From NCBI RefSeq assembly GCF_024508295.1, contig NZ_CP101990.1, forward strand, positions 2,108,001 through 2,172,000: a stretch of 64,000 nt of DNA. The letters are read 5' to 3'. Below the pieces are notes generated by a model. The model did no database searches, was not told the origin of the DNA, and saw only the letters and a list, made by a program, of their open reading frames with translations. A program made the position numbers and the translations under genes. Shown here in pieces: positions 31,790 through 39,343 of the stretch. Numbering within the stretch: position 1 is the first letter of the stretch; each line of letters starts with the position of its first letter. The DNA comes from Aeromicrobium duanguangcaii (GTDB taxonomy: Bacteria > Actinomycetota > Actinomycetes > Propionibacteriales > Nocardioidaceae).

Positions 31790-32218
31790 CTACATGACGG
31801 GGAAGAGCTCCGGCTCGGGTCCGAAGCGGAATCGGCGGCCCGTGATCTCGGTGACGTCGATGACCACGACGTTGTACTTCATGGTCGGGACCCACGAGTG
31901 CAGATCGTCCAGATCGAGCTTCTCCAGCTCGGCCTGCGTCTCGATCTTGCGGGCCTTCCCCTTCAGAATGACGCTCGCCGCGCCGTCGGCGTTCACCTCG
32001 TCGACCTCGAAGACGACGTGGCGGTCCAGCAGCACGCCCATCAGCTTGGTCCCCTCGGCGGTGCGGAAGACGATCTGGCGACCAGCCAGCACATAGTTGA
32101 CCGGAAAGATCTCGGGCTGGTCCAGGATCGTCATGCCCAGGCGGCCCAGCGTGTGGTCGGCGACGAAGTCCCACGGCTCGTTGCCGGTCATGTCGGTGAT
32201 CGCGCTGTCGATGTCCAT
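31790..32218 (-). CDS. Pyridoxamine 5'-phosphate oxidase-like flavin/F420-binding protein
   Basis: 142 residues. It has the split-barrel pattern of PNPOx-like proteins: [61 protein letters not shown], then a C-terminal GRRFRFG. Members of this family in actinobacteria bind F420, heme or biliverdin. The true pyridoxine oxidase residues cannot be confirmed, so a function is not assigned. It is divergent from the epimerase gene. Confidence 0.75.
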   Translation of the reverse strand: MDIDSAITDMTGNEPWDFVADHTLGRLGMTILDQPEIFPVNYVLAGRQIVFRTAEGTKLMGVLLDRHVVFEVDEVNADGAASVILKGKARKIETQAELEKLDLDDLHSWVPTMKYNVVVIDVTEITGRRFRFGPEPELFPVM

Positions 32219-32271
32219 ACGTCCATTGTCACCCGGAATGCGGTCAGTGCGAAGGGAACGTTCACCCGTAC

Positions 32272-32277
32272 TAGGCT
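32272..32277 (+). promoter_or_regulatory. -10 element of the leaderless epimerase gene
   Basis: TAGGCT, seven bases before the ATG at 32285, with no ribosome binding site between. Confidence 0.5.
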
Positions 32278-32284
32278 GCCCGCC

Positions 32285-32731
32285 ATGACCAGCGACAGTC
32301 TCGTTCCGGGCCATCTGCTCACCGCCATCGACCATGTCGGCATCGCCGTCCCCGACCTCGACGACGCGATCGAGTTCTACTCGCGCGTCTTCGGTCTCGA
32401 ATCGATCCACGAGGAGGTCAACGAGGAGCAGGGCGTCCGCGAGGCCATGCTGGCCGTGGGCGACTCGGGCTCGTGCATCCAGCTGCTGGCGCCGCTGAGC
32501 CCGGAGTCCACGATCGCCAAGTTCCTCGACCGCAACGGACCGGGCATCCAGCAGTTGGCGTACCGTGTGACCGACATCGACGCGGTCTCCACCACCCTGC
32601 GCGACCGCGGTGTGCGCCTGCTGTACGACACCCCCAAGCGGGGCACGTCCGACAGTCGCGTCAACTTCGTTCACCCGAAGGACGCCGGCGGCGTACTGGT
32701 CGAACTGGTGCAACCCGCCGTCTCGCACTGA
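32285..32731 (+). CDS. mce: Methylmalonyl/ethylmalonyl-CoA epimerase
   Basis: 148 residues from a leaderless ATG. A glyoxalase/VOC-fold protein with the epimerase metal ligands in AIDHVGIAVPDLDDAIEFYSRVFGLE (His) and GNGPGIQQLAYRV-like NGPGIQQLAYRVTDI, FVHPKDAGGVLVELVQP (His, Glu). It interconverts the R and S forms of methylmalonyl- and probably ethylmalonyl-CoA so that the mutase can act. The position directly upstream of ccr (100 bases) makes ethylmalonyl-CoA a likely substrate, as described for dual-specific epimerases of the ethylmalonyl-CoA pathway. Confidence 0.9.
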   Translation: MTSDSLVPGHLLTAIDHVGIAVPDLDDAIEFYSRVFGLESIHEEVNEEQGVREAMLAVGDSGSCIQLLAPLSPESTIAKFLDRNGPGIQQLAYRVTDIDAVSTTLRDRGVRLLYDTPKRGTSDSRVNFVHPKDAGGVLVELVQPAVSH

Positions 32732-32755
32732 TCCGGGCTCGCGGACTCTCCGCGT

Positions 32756-32780
32756 CCCGCATGCGGGAAATGTTTCCCGC
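32756..32780 (+). promoter_or_regulatory. Overlapping palindromes, candidate operator of ccr
   Basis: CCCGCATGCGGG (32756-32767) overlaps GCGGGAAATGTTTCCCGC (32763-32780), both perfect. They lie just upstream of a candidate -10 TAACCT (32784-32789), at the place of the -35 of ccr, about 50 bases before the start. Confidence 0.5.
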
Positions 32781-32830
32781 CAGTAACCTCTCCGCAGACC
32801 ATCTGGCCTCACCGACGCGAAGGACCCCCT

Positions 32831-34168
32831 GTGCAGCACATCCTCGACGCCATCATGTCCGGCGACCGCTCCGCCGAGACGTACCAGAACCTCGAACTGC
32901 CCCAGACCTACCGGGGCATCACCGTCCACAAGGACGAGGAGAAGATGTTCGAGGGGATCGCCACCCGGGACAAGGATCCCCGCAAGAGCCTGCACCTCGA
33001 CGACGTGCCGCTGCCCGAGCTCGCTCCGGGTGAGGCCCTCGTCGCCGTTATGGCCAGCGCGATCAACTACAACACCGTCTGGACCTCGATCTTCGAGCCG
33101 GTCTCGACGTTCGGCTTCCTCGAGCGCTACGGCAAGCTCTCCGAGTACTCCAAGCGCCACGACCTGCCCTACCACGTCGTCGGGTCCGACCTCGCGGGCG
33201 TCGTGCTGCGCACGGGCCCGGGCGTCAACGCCTGGAAGGCCGGGCAGGAGGTCGTCGCGCACTGCCTCTCGGTCGAGCTCGAGAGCCCCGACGGCCACGA
33301 CGACACGATGATGGACCCCCAGCAGCGCATCTGGGGCTTCGAGACCAACTTCGGCGGCCTCGCCGAGCTGGCCATCGTCAAGTCGAACCAGCTGATGCCG
33401 AAGCCGGCCCACCTGACGTGGGAGGAGGCCGCCTCCCCCGGCCTGGTCAACTCCACCGCGTACCGCCAGCTGGTCAGCAAGAACGGCGCCAACATGAAGC
33501 AGGGCGACGTCGTCCTGATCTGGGGCGCCTCGGGCGGCCTGGGCTCGTACGCCACGCAGATGGCCCTCACCGGCGGCGCGATCCCCGTGTGCGTCGTCTC
33601 CAGCCCCGAGAAGGCCGAGATCGTGCGCTCGCTCGGCGCCGAGCACATCATCGACCGCTCGGCCGAGGGCTACAAGTTCTGGAAGGACGAGAACACCCAG
33701 GACCCGCAGGAGTGGAAGCGGTTCGGCAAGAAGATCCGCGAGCTCACCGGCGGCGAGGACCCGGACATCGTCTTCGAGCACCCGGGCCGCGAGACCTTCG
33801 GCGCCAGTGTCTACGTCGCGCGCAAGGGCGGCACGATCATCACCTGCGCGTCGACCTCGGGCTACATGCACCAGTACGACAACCGCTACCTGTGGATGAA
33901 CCTGAAGAACATCAAGAGCTCGCACTTCGCGAACTACCGCGAGGCCTACGAGGCCAACCGACTCATCGACAAGGGCCTCATCCACCCGACCGTCTCGAAG
34001 GTGTACAAGCTCGAGGAGACCGGTCAGGCCGCGCTCGACGTGCACCACAACCTGCACCAGGGCAAGGTCGGCGTGCTCGCGCTGGCCCCGCAGGAGGGCC
34101 TGGGCGTCTCCGACGAGGAGAAGCGCGCCAAGCACCTGACGGAGATCAACCGCTTCCGCGGCATCTGA
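32831..34168 (+). CDS. ccr: Crotonyl-CoA carboxylase/reductase
   Basis: 445 residues from a GTG with AAGGA six bases upstream. Ccr reductively carboxylates crotonyl-CoA with CO2 and NADPH to ethylmalonyl-CoA, the key step of the ethylmalonyl-CoA pathway, and also supplies butyryl- and ethylmalonyl-type extender units. It is a medium-chain reductase with the Ccr-specific pattern: N-terminal YQNLELPQTYRGITVHKDE, INYNTVWTSIFEPVSTFGFLERYG, HDLPYHVVGSDLAGVVLRTG, the substrate region DPQQRIWGFETNFGGLAELA, NADPH-binding LIWGASGGLGSYATQMAL, and EHPGRETFGASVYVARKGGTIITCASTSGYMHQYDNRYLWM. The CO2-binding residues of the family (Asn, Phe, Glu, His) fall within these blocks. Length is normal. Confidence 0.96.
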   Translation: MQHILDAIMSGDRSAETYQNLELPQTYRGITVHKDEEKMFEGIATRDKDPRKSLHLDDVPLPELAPGEALVAVMASAINYNTVWTSIFEPVSTFGFLERYGKLSEYSKRHDLPYHVVGSDLAGVVLRTGPGVNAWKAGQEVVAHCLSVELESPDGHDDTMMDPQQRIWGFETNFGGLAELAIVKSNQLMPKPAHLTWEEAASPGLVNSTAYRQLVSKNGANMKQGDVVLIWGASGGLGSYATQMALTGGAIPVCVVSSPEKAEIVRSLGAEHIIDRSAEGYKFWKDENTQDPQEWKRFGKKIRELTGGEDPDIVFEHPGRETFGASVYVARKGGTIITCASTSGYMHQYDNRYLWMNLKNIKSSHFANYREAYEANRLIDKGLIHPTVSKVYKLEETGQAALDVHHNLHQGKVGVLALAPQEGLGVSDEEKRAKHLTEINRFRGI

Positions 34169-34179
34169 TCGGCCACCCG

Positions 34180-35226
34180 ATGACGCGAGTCCGCGGTGTG
34201 GACGCCGCCCGCGGACTCGCGCTCATCGGGATGGTCATCACCCACCTCGACACCCGGATCGACTTCGATCCGGGTGTCGCTGCGTCATGGCGCCATGTCG
34301 GCGACGGGCGGGCGGCCGTCCTGTTCGTCGTGGTCGCCGGGTTCTCGCTGGCGCTCGCCACGGGCGGGACGACACCACACGACGGACGACGCCTCGCCGA
34401 CGACCGGCTGGCCGTCCTGGTGCGGGCCGCGGTCCTCGCCGGGCTGGGAGCGTTCCTCACGGCGCTCGGCACCCCGGTCGCCGTCATCCTGACCTCGTAC
34501 GCCGCCTTCTTCGTGCTGGCGCTGCCCCTGCTGCGCGTCCCCCCGGGCCCTGTCATCGCGCTAGGCACCGTCCTGGTCCTGCTCGGCCCGCTGCTGGCCG
34601 CGTGGGCCGCGCGGGACCTGCCCGACCTGCTCATCGACCCGGCCGGGGCACTGCTCGTCGGCCATCCCTACCCCGCCCTGCAGTGGACCGGCTTCCTGCT
34701 GATCGGCCTGGGGCTCGGCCGCATCCGGCTGCGGACGTCCGACCTGGCCGTCCTGGCGGTCGTGGGACTGGGCCTCGGCGCCGTCCTGCATGCGCTCATG
34801 CTGGACCTCAGCGAGCGACTCGGGCGGACGGGCCCCGCCGGCGAGTCGCTCGTCGTCCAGGCGCTCATGTCGGAGCACCGGTCGCAGAACCCGATCGAGG
34901 CCGCCTCCGCCCTGGCGATCGCCGTGGGCCTGCTGTCCGCACTGATGCTGCTGACCCCGCGCGCCCGCGGGCTGCTCTACCCCCTCGAGGCGGTCGGGCG
35001 GATGACCCTGACGCTCTACGTCGCGCACGTCGTCGCCTACGCGGTGGCGATCGGGATCGACCCGTCGCTGGAGCGCGGGTCGGGTCTCCTGGCCGCGTCG
35101 ACCCTCGTCGTCGCCCTCGTCGTCGCCAGCGCGTGGTTCACGCGCTTCCGGCGCGGCCCGCTCGAACGAGGGCTGCACGAGGTGGTCGTGCGGACCCAGG
35201 CTTCAGCCGAGCCGAAGGCCGGCTGA
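34180..35226 (+). CDS. Polytopic membrane protein, heparan-alpha-glucosaminide N-acetyltransferase/DUF418-like
   Basis: 348 residues, starting 11 bases after ccr. The opening VRGVDAARGLALIGMVITHL is the hallmark of DUF418/DUF1624 and acyltransferase-3-type membrane proteins (R-G-x-D-x-x-R-G/A-x-A-L-I-G-M). About ten membrane helices follow, then a basic C-terminus. Such proteins move acyl groups across the membrane or modify surface glycans. No specific substrate can be named. It is co-directional with ccr and may be read from the same message. Confidence 0.75.
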   Translation: MTRVRGVDAARGLALIGMVITHLDTRIDFDPGVAASWRHVGDGRAAVLFVVVAGFSLALATGGTTPHDGRRLADDRLAVLVRAAVLAGLGAFLTALGTPVAVILTSYAAFFVLALPLLRVPPGPVIALGTVLVLLGPLLAAWAARDLPDLLIDPAGALLVGHPYPALQWTGFLLIGLGLGRIRLRTSDLAVLAVVGLGLGAVLHALMLDLSERLGRTGPAGESLVVQALMSEHRSQNPIEAASALAIAVGLLSALMLLTPRARGLLYPLEAVGRMTLTLYVAHVVAYAVAIGIDPSLERGSGLLAASTLVVALVVASAWFTRFRRGPLERGLHEVVVRTQASAEPKAG

Positions 35227-35236
35227 GGCGGCTCGC

Positions 35237-36016
35237 TCAGCGGGGCGTGTCCCGGAAGACCGCGGTCGTGCGGTCGGCGTAGGCCGACGAGTCGGCGCGC
35301 TCCATCGGGCCGTCCCACTCCTGGGGCAGCGGCAGCTCGACCGAGGGATTCAGGCGGGCGACGATCTCGTCCAGGACACGCTCGGTGTCGCCCACCCACA
35401 GGTGCTTGGCTCCCTCGACCGCGACCACCTCGGCCTGGGGCACGGCGGCGAAGCGCTCGCGGGCCTCGGTCGGTCGCAGGTAGTCGTCGAACTCGGGCAC
35501 CAGGGCGACCAGCGGGCGGCCGTCCTCGGCCCAGGCCTCGAGGTGCTCGGGGCCGCTGAACCGCAGCGGCGGCGACAGCAGGATCGCGCCGGTGACGTCG
35601 GGCTCCAGGCCGTACATGAGCGTCAGGTCGGTCCCGAACGACCACCCGACGATCCACACGTTCGGCAGCTCGGCGAACTCCGCGTACTCGATGGCGGCGG
35701 CGACGTCGAAGCGCTCGCCCACCGCGTGGTCGAAAGCGCCCTCGCTGCGGCCGCGCACGCTCTCGGTGCCCCGGGTGTTGATGCGCAGCACCGCGATGTC
35801 GGCCAGCGCGGGCAGGCGGTAGGCCGCCTTGCGGAAGACGTGGCTGTCCATCATGCCGCCGTGGGTCGGCAGGGGGTGCAGGCAGATCATCGTGGCGACG
35901 GGGGGCCGCTCGGCCGGGAGGGCCAGCTCGCCCACGAGCGTCAGCCCGTCGGCGGTCGTGAGCTCGATGTCCGCACGCCGGGCGGGCAGGACCGATGAAC
36001 CGGTGATCTTCTTCAC
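35237..36016 (-). CDS. Alpha/beta hydrolase
   Basis: 259 residues. The fold shows MICLHPLPTHGGMMDSHVFRK (oxyanion region), the nucleophile elbow GWSFGTD, the acid in LVPEFDDYLRP and the histidine in EGAKHLWVGDT, so a Ser-Asp-His triad is complete. The pattern resembles the YuxL/OtsC-like short hydrolases of unknown substrate. The start is a GTG at 36016 with no obvious ribosome binding site, and a hexamer CAAGAT six bases upstream may make it leaderless. Confidence 0.75.
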   Translation of the reverse strand: MKKITGSSVLPARRADIELTTADGLTLVGELALPAERPPVATMICLHPLPTHGGMMDSHVFRKAAYRLPALADIAVLRINTRGTESVRGRSEGAFDHAVGERFDVAAAIEYAEFAELPNVWIVGWSFGTDLTLMYGLEPDVTGAILLSPPLRFSGPEHLEAWAEDGRPLVALVPEFDDYLRPTEARERFAAVPQAEVVAVEGAKHLWVGDTERVLDEIVARLNPSVELPLPQEWDGPMERADSSAYADRTTAVFRDTPR

Positions 36017-36044
36017 GAGGCCATCTTGCCCGAGGGGCCCCGCG

Positions 36045-36320
36045 TCACGAATGGCGCTTCCAGCAGCCCTGGTGCCAGTGCCGGCGCTCGTTGAGTCCGT
36101 CGGTCTCCAACAGGCTCGGCACGTCGGGCCACACGACGTAGTGCGGGGTGGCCGGGGCGATCATCTGGTGGCAGCCGGGGCACCGGTACGGCTTGCTCGA
36201 GGTCGTGCCGGTGATGAACCGCTGCCAGAAGTCACCGGCCCGGCGGTGCACGAGCTCCTCGCGCGGCGCGGGTGGCTCGCGTCGAGCGGCTCTGGCGGCA
36301 GCAGCCTTACGACGCGACAT
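36045..36320 (-). CDS. Small zinc-ribbon-like protein
   Basis: 91 residues from the ATG at 36320, or 100 from the in-frame ATG at 36347. The N-terminus is basic (SRRKAAAARAARRE). A CPGCH motif and a C-terminal HWHQGCW probably ligate zinc. The family is common in actinobacteria as an unnamed short protein, possibly an RNA- or DNA-associated ribbon; the function is unknown. Both possible starts sit in the two arms of a perfect hairpin (36318-36348), which also follows the stop of the upstream dehydrogenase gene. Confidence 0.65.
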   Translation of the reverse strand: MSRRKAAAARAARREPPAPREELVHRRAGDFWQRFITGTTSSKPYRCPGCHQMIAPATPHYVVWPDVPSLLETDGLNERRHWHQGCWKRHS

Positions 36321-36348
36321 GGCCCCGATCGTACCGATCGGGGCCATG
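36318..36348. terminator. Perfect 14-bp hairpin at the start of the zinc-ribbon gene
   Basis: CATGGCCCCGATCG and its exact complement are separated by three bases. The hairpin starts 22 bases after the 3-hydroxybutyryl-CoA dehydrogenase stop, so it can act as its terminator. Each arm contains an ATG of the following gene in the same frame. Confidence 0.6.
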
Positions 36349-36370
36349 TGCGCTGTCGTGCGTGGGTGAC

Positions 36371-37561
36371 TCAGTAGGTGTGGAAGCCAGCCTTGGTCTT
36401 GCGACCGAGCTTGCCGTCGGCGACGACCTGCTCGAGCGACGCAGCCGGCTTCCAGCCCTCGTGACCGAACGCGCCGTGCAGCGTCTGCTGGATCGCCAGC
36501 GAGACGTCGTTGCCGACCACGTCGAGGAGCTCGAACGGCCCCATCGGGAGCTTGGTCTCCTTCATCGCCGTGTCGATCTGCTCCATCGACGCCGCGCCCG
36601 ACTCCTGCAGCGTGATCGCGTCGTTCAGGTACGGGAACAGCAGCGCGTTGACGATGAAGCCCGCGCGGTCGCCGCACGAGACCGGGTGCTTGCCCGTCGC
36701 CAGGCACAGCGCGCGGACCGTCTCGTCGACGTCGGGATCGGTGGCGTCGGTCGTGACGACCTCGACCAGCTTCATGACCGGCGCGGGGTTGAAGAAGTGC
36801 ATGCCGATGACGTCGGCCGGACGGCTCGTGGCATCGGCGCAGGCGCGGATGGACAGCGAGGACGTCGTCGTGGCCAGGATCGCGCCGGGCTTGCAGATGC
36901 GGTCCAGGTCGCGGAAGAGCTCGAGCTTGATGTCGAGATCCTCGGCGATCGCCTCGACGACGAGGTCGACGTCGGCCAGCGCCTCACGCTCGGTGGCTCC
37001 GGTCAGGCGGGCGAGGACCGCGTCCTTGCCTGCCTCGTCGAGCTTGCCCTTGGCGACGGCGCGGTCGAGGTTCTTCGTCACGTAGGCGACGACACCGTCG
37101 AGCTTCTCCTGCGAGCGGCCGACGTAGACGACGTCGTACCCGGCCTGGGCGAAGACCTGGGCGATGCCCGAGGCCATCGTGCCCGTGCCGACGACGCCGA
37201 CCGAGCTGACCGGACGCTTGACCTGCGGGACGGCCGTGCCGTCCGCGCCCTCGCCGGTGAAGGCGGTGGACTGATCGGCGGCCTCGACCAGCGCGGGAGC
37301 CGGCTGGTGCAGCGGGTCGCCGGTGCGGGCGAACTGCTCGGACAGGCCGGCGACGACCGTCTTGGCGCCGAGGGCGTCGATCAGGGCCAACGGGCCGATC
37401 GGGTAGCCGCAACCGAAACGCATGCCCGCGTCGATGTCGGCAGCGGTCGCATAACCGTCGCCGAACATGGTGGCCGCGTGGTTGAGGTACGGGAAGAGCA
37501 GGGTGCGAGCGATCCGTCCACCCTCGTCATCGGCGTTGATGCGATCGACGATCTCTGCCAT
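36371..37561 (-). CDS. 3-hydroxybutyryl-CoA dehydrogenase with an extra N-terminal 3HCDH-type domain
   Basis: 396 residues from the ATG at 37561 (AAGGAG upstream). The NAD-binding core starts near residue 120 (VSSVGVVGTGTMASGIAQVFAQAGYDVVYVGRS), followed by EAIAEDLDIKLELFRDLD, TTTSSLSI and HFFNPAPVMKLVEVV, then the C-terminal domain (AGFIVNALLFPYLNDAITLQESGAASMEQIDTAMKETKLPMGPFELLDVVG). Residues ~15-75 repeat the C-terminal-domain pattern (RTLLFPYLNHAATMFGDGYATAADIDAGMRFGCGYPIGPLALIDALG). The order is therefore domain C, NAD domain, domain C. The enzyme reduces acetoacetyl-CoA to 3-hydroxybutyryl-CoA, between thiolase and enoyl-CoA hydratase in the ethylmalonyl-CoA route, or works in beta-oxidation. 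Confidence 0.9.
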   Translation of the reverse strand: MAEIVDRINADDEGGRIARTLLFPYLNHAATMFGDGYATAADIDAGMRFGCGYPIGPLALIDALGAKTVVAGLSEQFARTGDPLHQPAPALVEAADQSTAFTGEGADGTAVPQVKRPVSSVGVVGTGTMASGIAQVFAQAGYDVVYVGRSQEKLDGVVAYVTKNLDRAVAKGKLDEAGKDAVLARLTGATEREALADVDLVVEAIAEDLDIKLELFRDLDRICKPGAILATTTSSLSIRACADATSRPADVIGMHFFNPAPVMKLVEVVTTDATDPDVDETVRALCLATGKHPVSCGDRAGFIVNALLFPYLNDAITLQESGAASMEQIDTAMKETKLPMGPFELLDVVGNDVSLAIQQTLHGAFGHEGWKPAASLEQVVADGKLGRKTKAGFHTY

Positions 37562-37657
37562 CAGAATCTCCTTGGAGGCTTGGCTCGTCGGTGCTGCTTC
37601 CCGGCGAGCGTTCGTGACAGGGTAGCGTGACACGACCGATGTTCTGATGGGAGTCTC

Positions 37658-38026
37658 ATGTCCTCACGTCTCGTTGCGACAGCCGCCGCGACAGTCCTGC
37701 TCGTGGCCCTGGCCGGATGCGCCAACGACGAGCCCGCCACCCCCGCCGCTCCGACCACGGAGACGCCCAGCGCGACCGTCCCGTCGAACGATCCGCGGAT
37801 GAATCTCGTGGGCTCCTGGCGTGCGGACGAGGCCAACTGGACCGTGCACTTCGCCGAGGACGGCACGTTCACCGAGGACTTCGAGGGCAACGTCGACTTC
37901 CGCCGCGGCACGTACCGCGTCGAGGATGAGATCGTCTTCCTCGAGGGTGACGACGGTGAGACGAGCGAGGGCGAGCTCTCGGGCGAGACCATCAACTTCA
38001 AGCTCGGGATGCTCGAGCGCCTGTGA
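37658..38026 (+). CDS. Lipoprotein of unknown function upstream of nucS
   Basis: 122 residues from the ATG at 37658 (GGGAG upstream). The signal peptide [21 protein letters not shown] is followed by a Thr/Pro-rich linker and a small beta-rich domain ([58 protein letters not shown]). The GSW...F..DGTF pattern recalls lipocalin-like calycin domains that bind small ligands. Its stop overlaps the GTG start of nucS (GTGA), so both are translated together, but a functional link is not obvious. Confidence 0.7.
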   Translation: MSSRLVATAAATVLLVALAGCANDEPATPAAPTTETPSATVPSNDPRMNLVGSWRADEANWTVHFAEDGTFTEDFEGNVDFRRGTYRVEDEIVFLEGDDGETSEGELSGETINFKLGMLERL

Positions 38027-38700
38027 GAATCGTCGTCGCCCGCTGCCAGGTCGACTACGCCGGCCGGCTGACGGCCCACCTGCCGTTGGCCCTGCGGGTC
38101 ATCATGGTCAAGTCCGACGGCTCGGTGCTGATCCACGCCGACGGCGGCTCGTACAAGCCGCTCAACTGGATGAGCCCGCCGTGCACGCTGCGTGAGGGCG
38201 TCTCCGAGGACGGCGTCCCCGAGTGGACCGTCACGGCCAAGAAGACCGACGACACCCTGCGGATCCGCCTCGAGGAGGTCCTGCACGACTCCGAGCACGA
38301 GCTCGGCGTCGATCCGGGCCTGCAGAAGGACGGCGTCGAGAAGCACCTGCAGGAACTGCTGGCCGAGCACACCGCCGCCCTCGAGGAGGGCATGTCGCTG
38401 GTGCGCCGCGAGTACATGACCGCCATCGGGCCGGTCGACCTGCTGTGCCGCGACGCCTCCGGCGCGTCGGTGGCGGTCGAGATCAAGCGCCGGGGTGAGA
38501 TCGACGGCGTCGAGCAGCTGACCCGCTACCTCGAGCTGATGAACCGCGACCCGAAGCTGCGCCCCGTGCGCGGCATCTTCGCCGCGCAGGAGATCAAGCC
38601 CCAGGCCCGCACGCTGGCCAAGGACCGCGGCATCGACTGCGTCATCGTCGACTACGACGAGTTGCGCGGCCTCGACGACCCGAGCCTGCGCCTGTTCTGA
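38023..38700 (+). CDS. nucS: Endonuclease NucS/EndoMS (non-canonical mismatch repair)
   Basis: 225 residues, of normal length. NucS cuts both strands at G-T, G-G and T-T mismatches and replaces MutSL in most actinobacteria. The N-terminal dimer domain shows the family opening [50 protein letters not shown]. The PD-(D/E)xK nuclease site is in [36 protein letters not shown], with D, E and K visible. The C-terminus ends in LRLF, the motif through which the actinobacterial enzyme touches the sliding clamp. The GTG start overlaps the stop of the lipoprotein gene. Confidence 0.95.
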   Translation: MRIVVARCQVDYAGRLTAHLPLALRVIMVKSDGSVLIHADGGSYKPLNWMSPPCTLREGVSEDGVPEWTVTAKKTDDTLRIRLEEVLHDSEHELGVDPGLQKDGVEKHLQELLAEHTAALEEGMSLVRREYMTAIGPVDLLCRDASGASVAVEIKRRGEIDGVEQLTRYLELMNRDPKLRPVRGIFAAQEIKPQARTLAKDRGIDCVIVDYDELRGLDDPSLRLF

Positions 38701-38763
38701 GGAGCAGGGCAGGTCCGCCACCGGATCCCAAGGAAGGATCGCGGTTCTGTCGGTTCGCGCGAC

Positions 38764-38769
38764 TAGCAT
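38764..38769 (+). promoter_or_regulatory. -10 element of the leaderless WapI-like gene
   Basis: TAGCAT, eight bases before the GTG at 38778, and no ribosome binding site. Confidence 0.45.
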
Positions 38770-38777
38770 CCCTGAGC

Positions 38778-39227
38778 GTGAGACTGACATCTATGACCGG
38801 CGACGTCCTCGATCTGTCGATCGCCGGATATGAGTTCGACGCGACCACGCTCGGCGCCGACGCCGAGTGGGACGCGAACTGGCTGGTGGTAGCTGGCGAG
38901 GTGACGACCGCGGGCGAGACGTGGACGTTCCGCAACCCATGCCTGACGACCTGGGAGGCCAGAGAGCTCCTGGAGTTCCTGCGCGAAGCCAAGGTCGATG
39001 CCTCGGTCGAGTTCACCGAACCGAACCTGTCGTTCCACGTAACGGAGGCGACGGACGACACCGTGACCGTCGGTGCCTGCCTCCGCGCGGAAGCCGCGGC
39101 CGCGACTGCGACTCACGACGTTCGGTGGGGTTCTGGAACGTCCGTCTGGTTCCGTGTCTCCCGAGGCGGGCTGGACGAGGCGGCCACCGCTTGGGCGGCT
39201 GAGCTGGAGTGCTTCCCGCAGCGCTGA
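38778..39227 (+). CDS. WapI-family immunity-type protein, orphan
   Basis: 149 residues from a leaderless GTG. The pattern (AGYEFDA...WDANWLVVAGEVTTAGETWTFRNPCLTTWEARELLEFLR...FTEPNLSFHV) matches the small proteins annotated as WapI immunity proteins, which neutralise the C-terminal toxins of contact-dependent WapA systems. No toxin gene is next to it, so it may be an acquired defence against foreign toxins or may have another job. Its base composition looks slightly lower in GC than its neighbours, and a repetitive intergenic element follows, both hinting at transfer. The match is recalled from pattern only. Confidence 0.6.
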   Translation: MRLTSMTGDVLDLSIAGYEFDATTLGADAEWDANWLVVAGEVTTAGETWTFRNPCLTTWEARELLEFLREAKVDASVEFTEPNLSFHVTEATDDTVTVGACLRAEAAAATATHDVRWGSGTSVWFRVSRGGLDEAATAWAAELECFPQR

Positions 39228-39270
39228 GTTCTCGATGGCCCGCGTCTTGAGACCATGGGCTGACGGCTCA

Positions 39271-39318
39271 GGTGATCTCGACACGACGTCTCGCTACGCT
39301 CGCCGCCGCTCGACCACC
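39271..39318. repeat. REP-like intergenic palindromic element
   Basis: The sequence GGTGATCTCGACACG ... CGCTCGACCACC has partly complementary ends and a core TCTCGCTACGCTCGC, the form of dispersed repeats found between genes in Nocardioides, Aeromicrobium and related genera. Only one copy is in this window, so the repeat status rests on recall. Confidence 0.5.
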
Positions 39319-39343
39319 GGGGGCCGGCGGGGCGCGTGCACCC

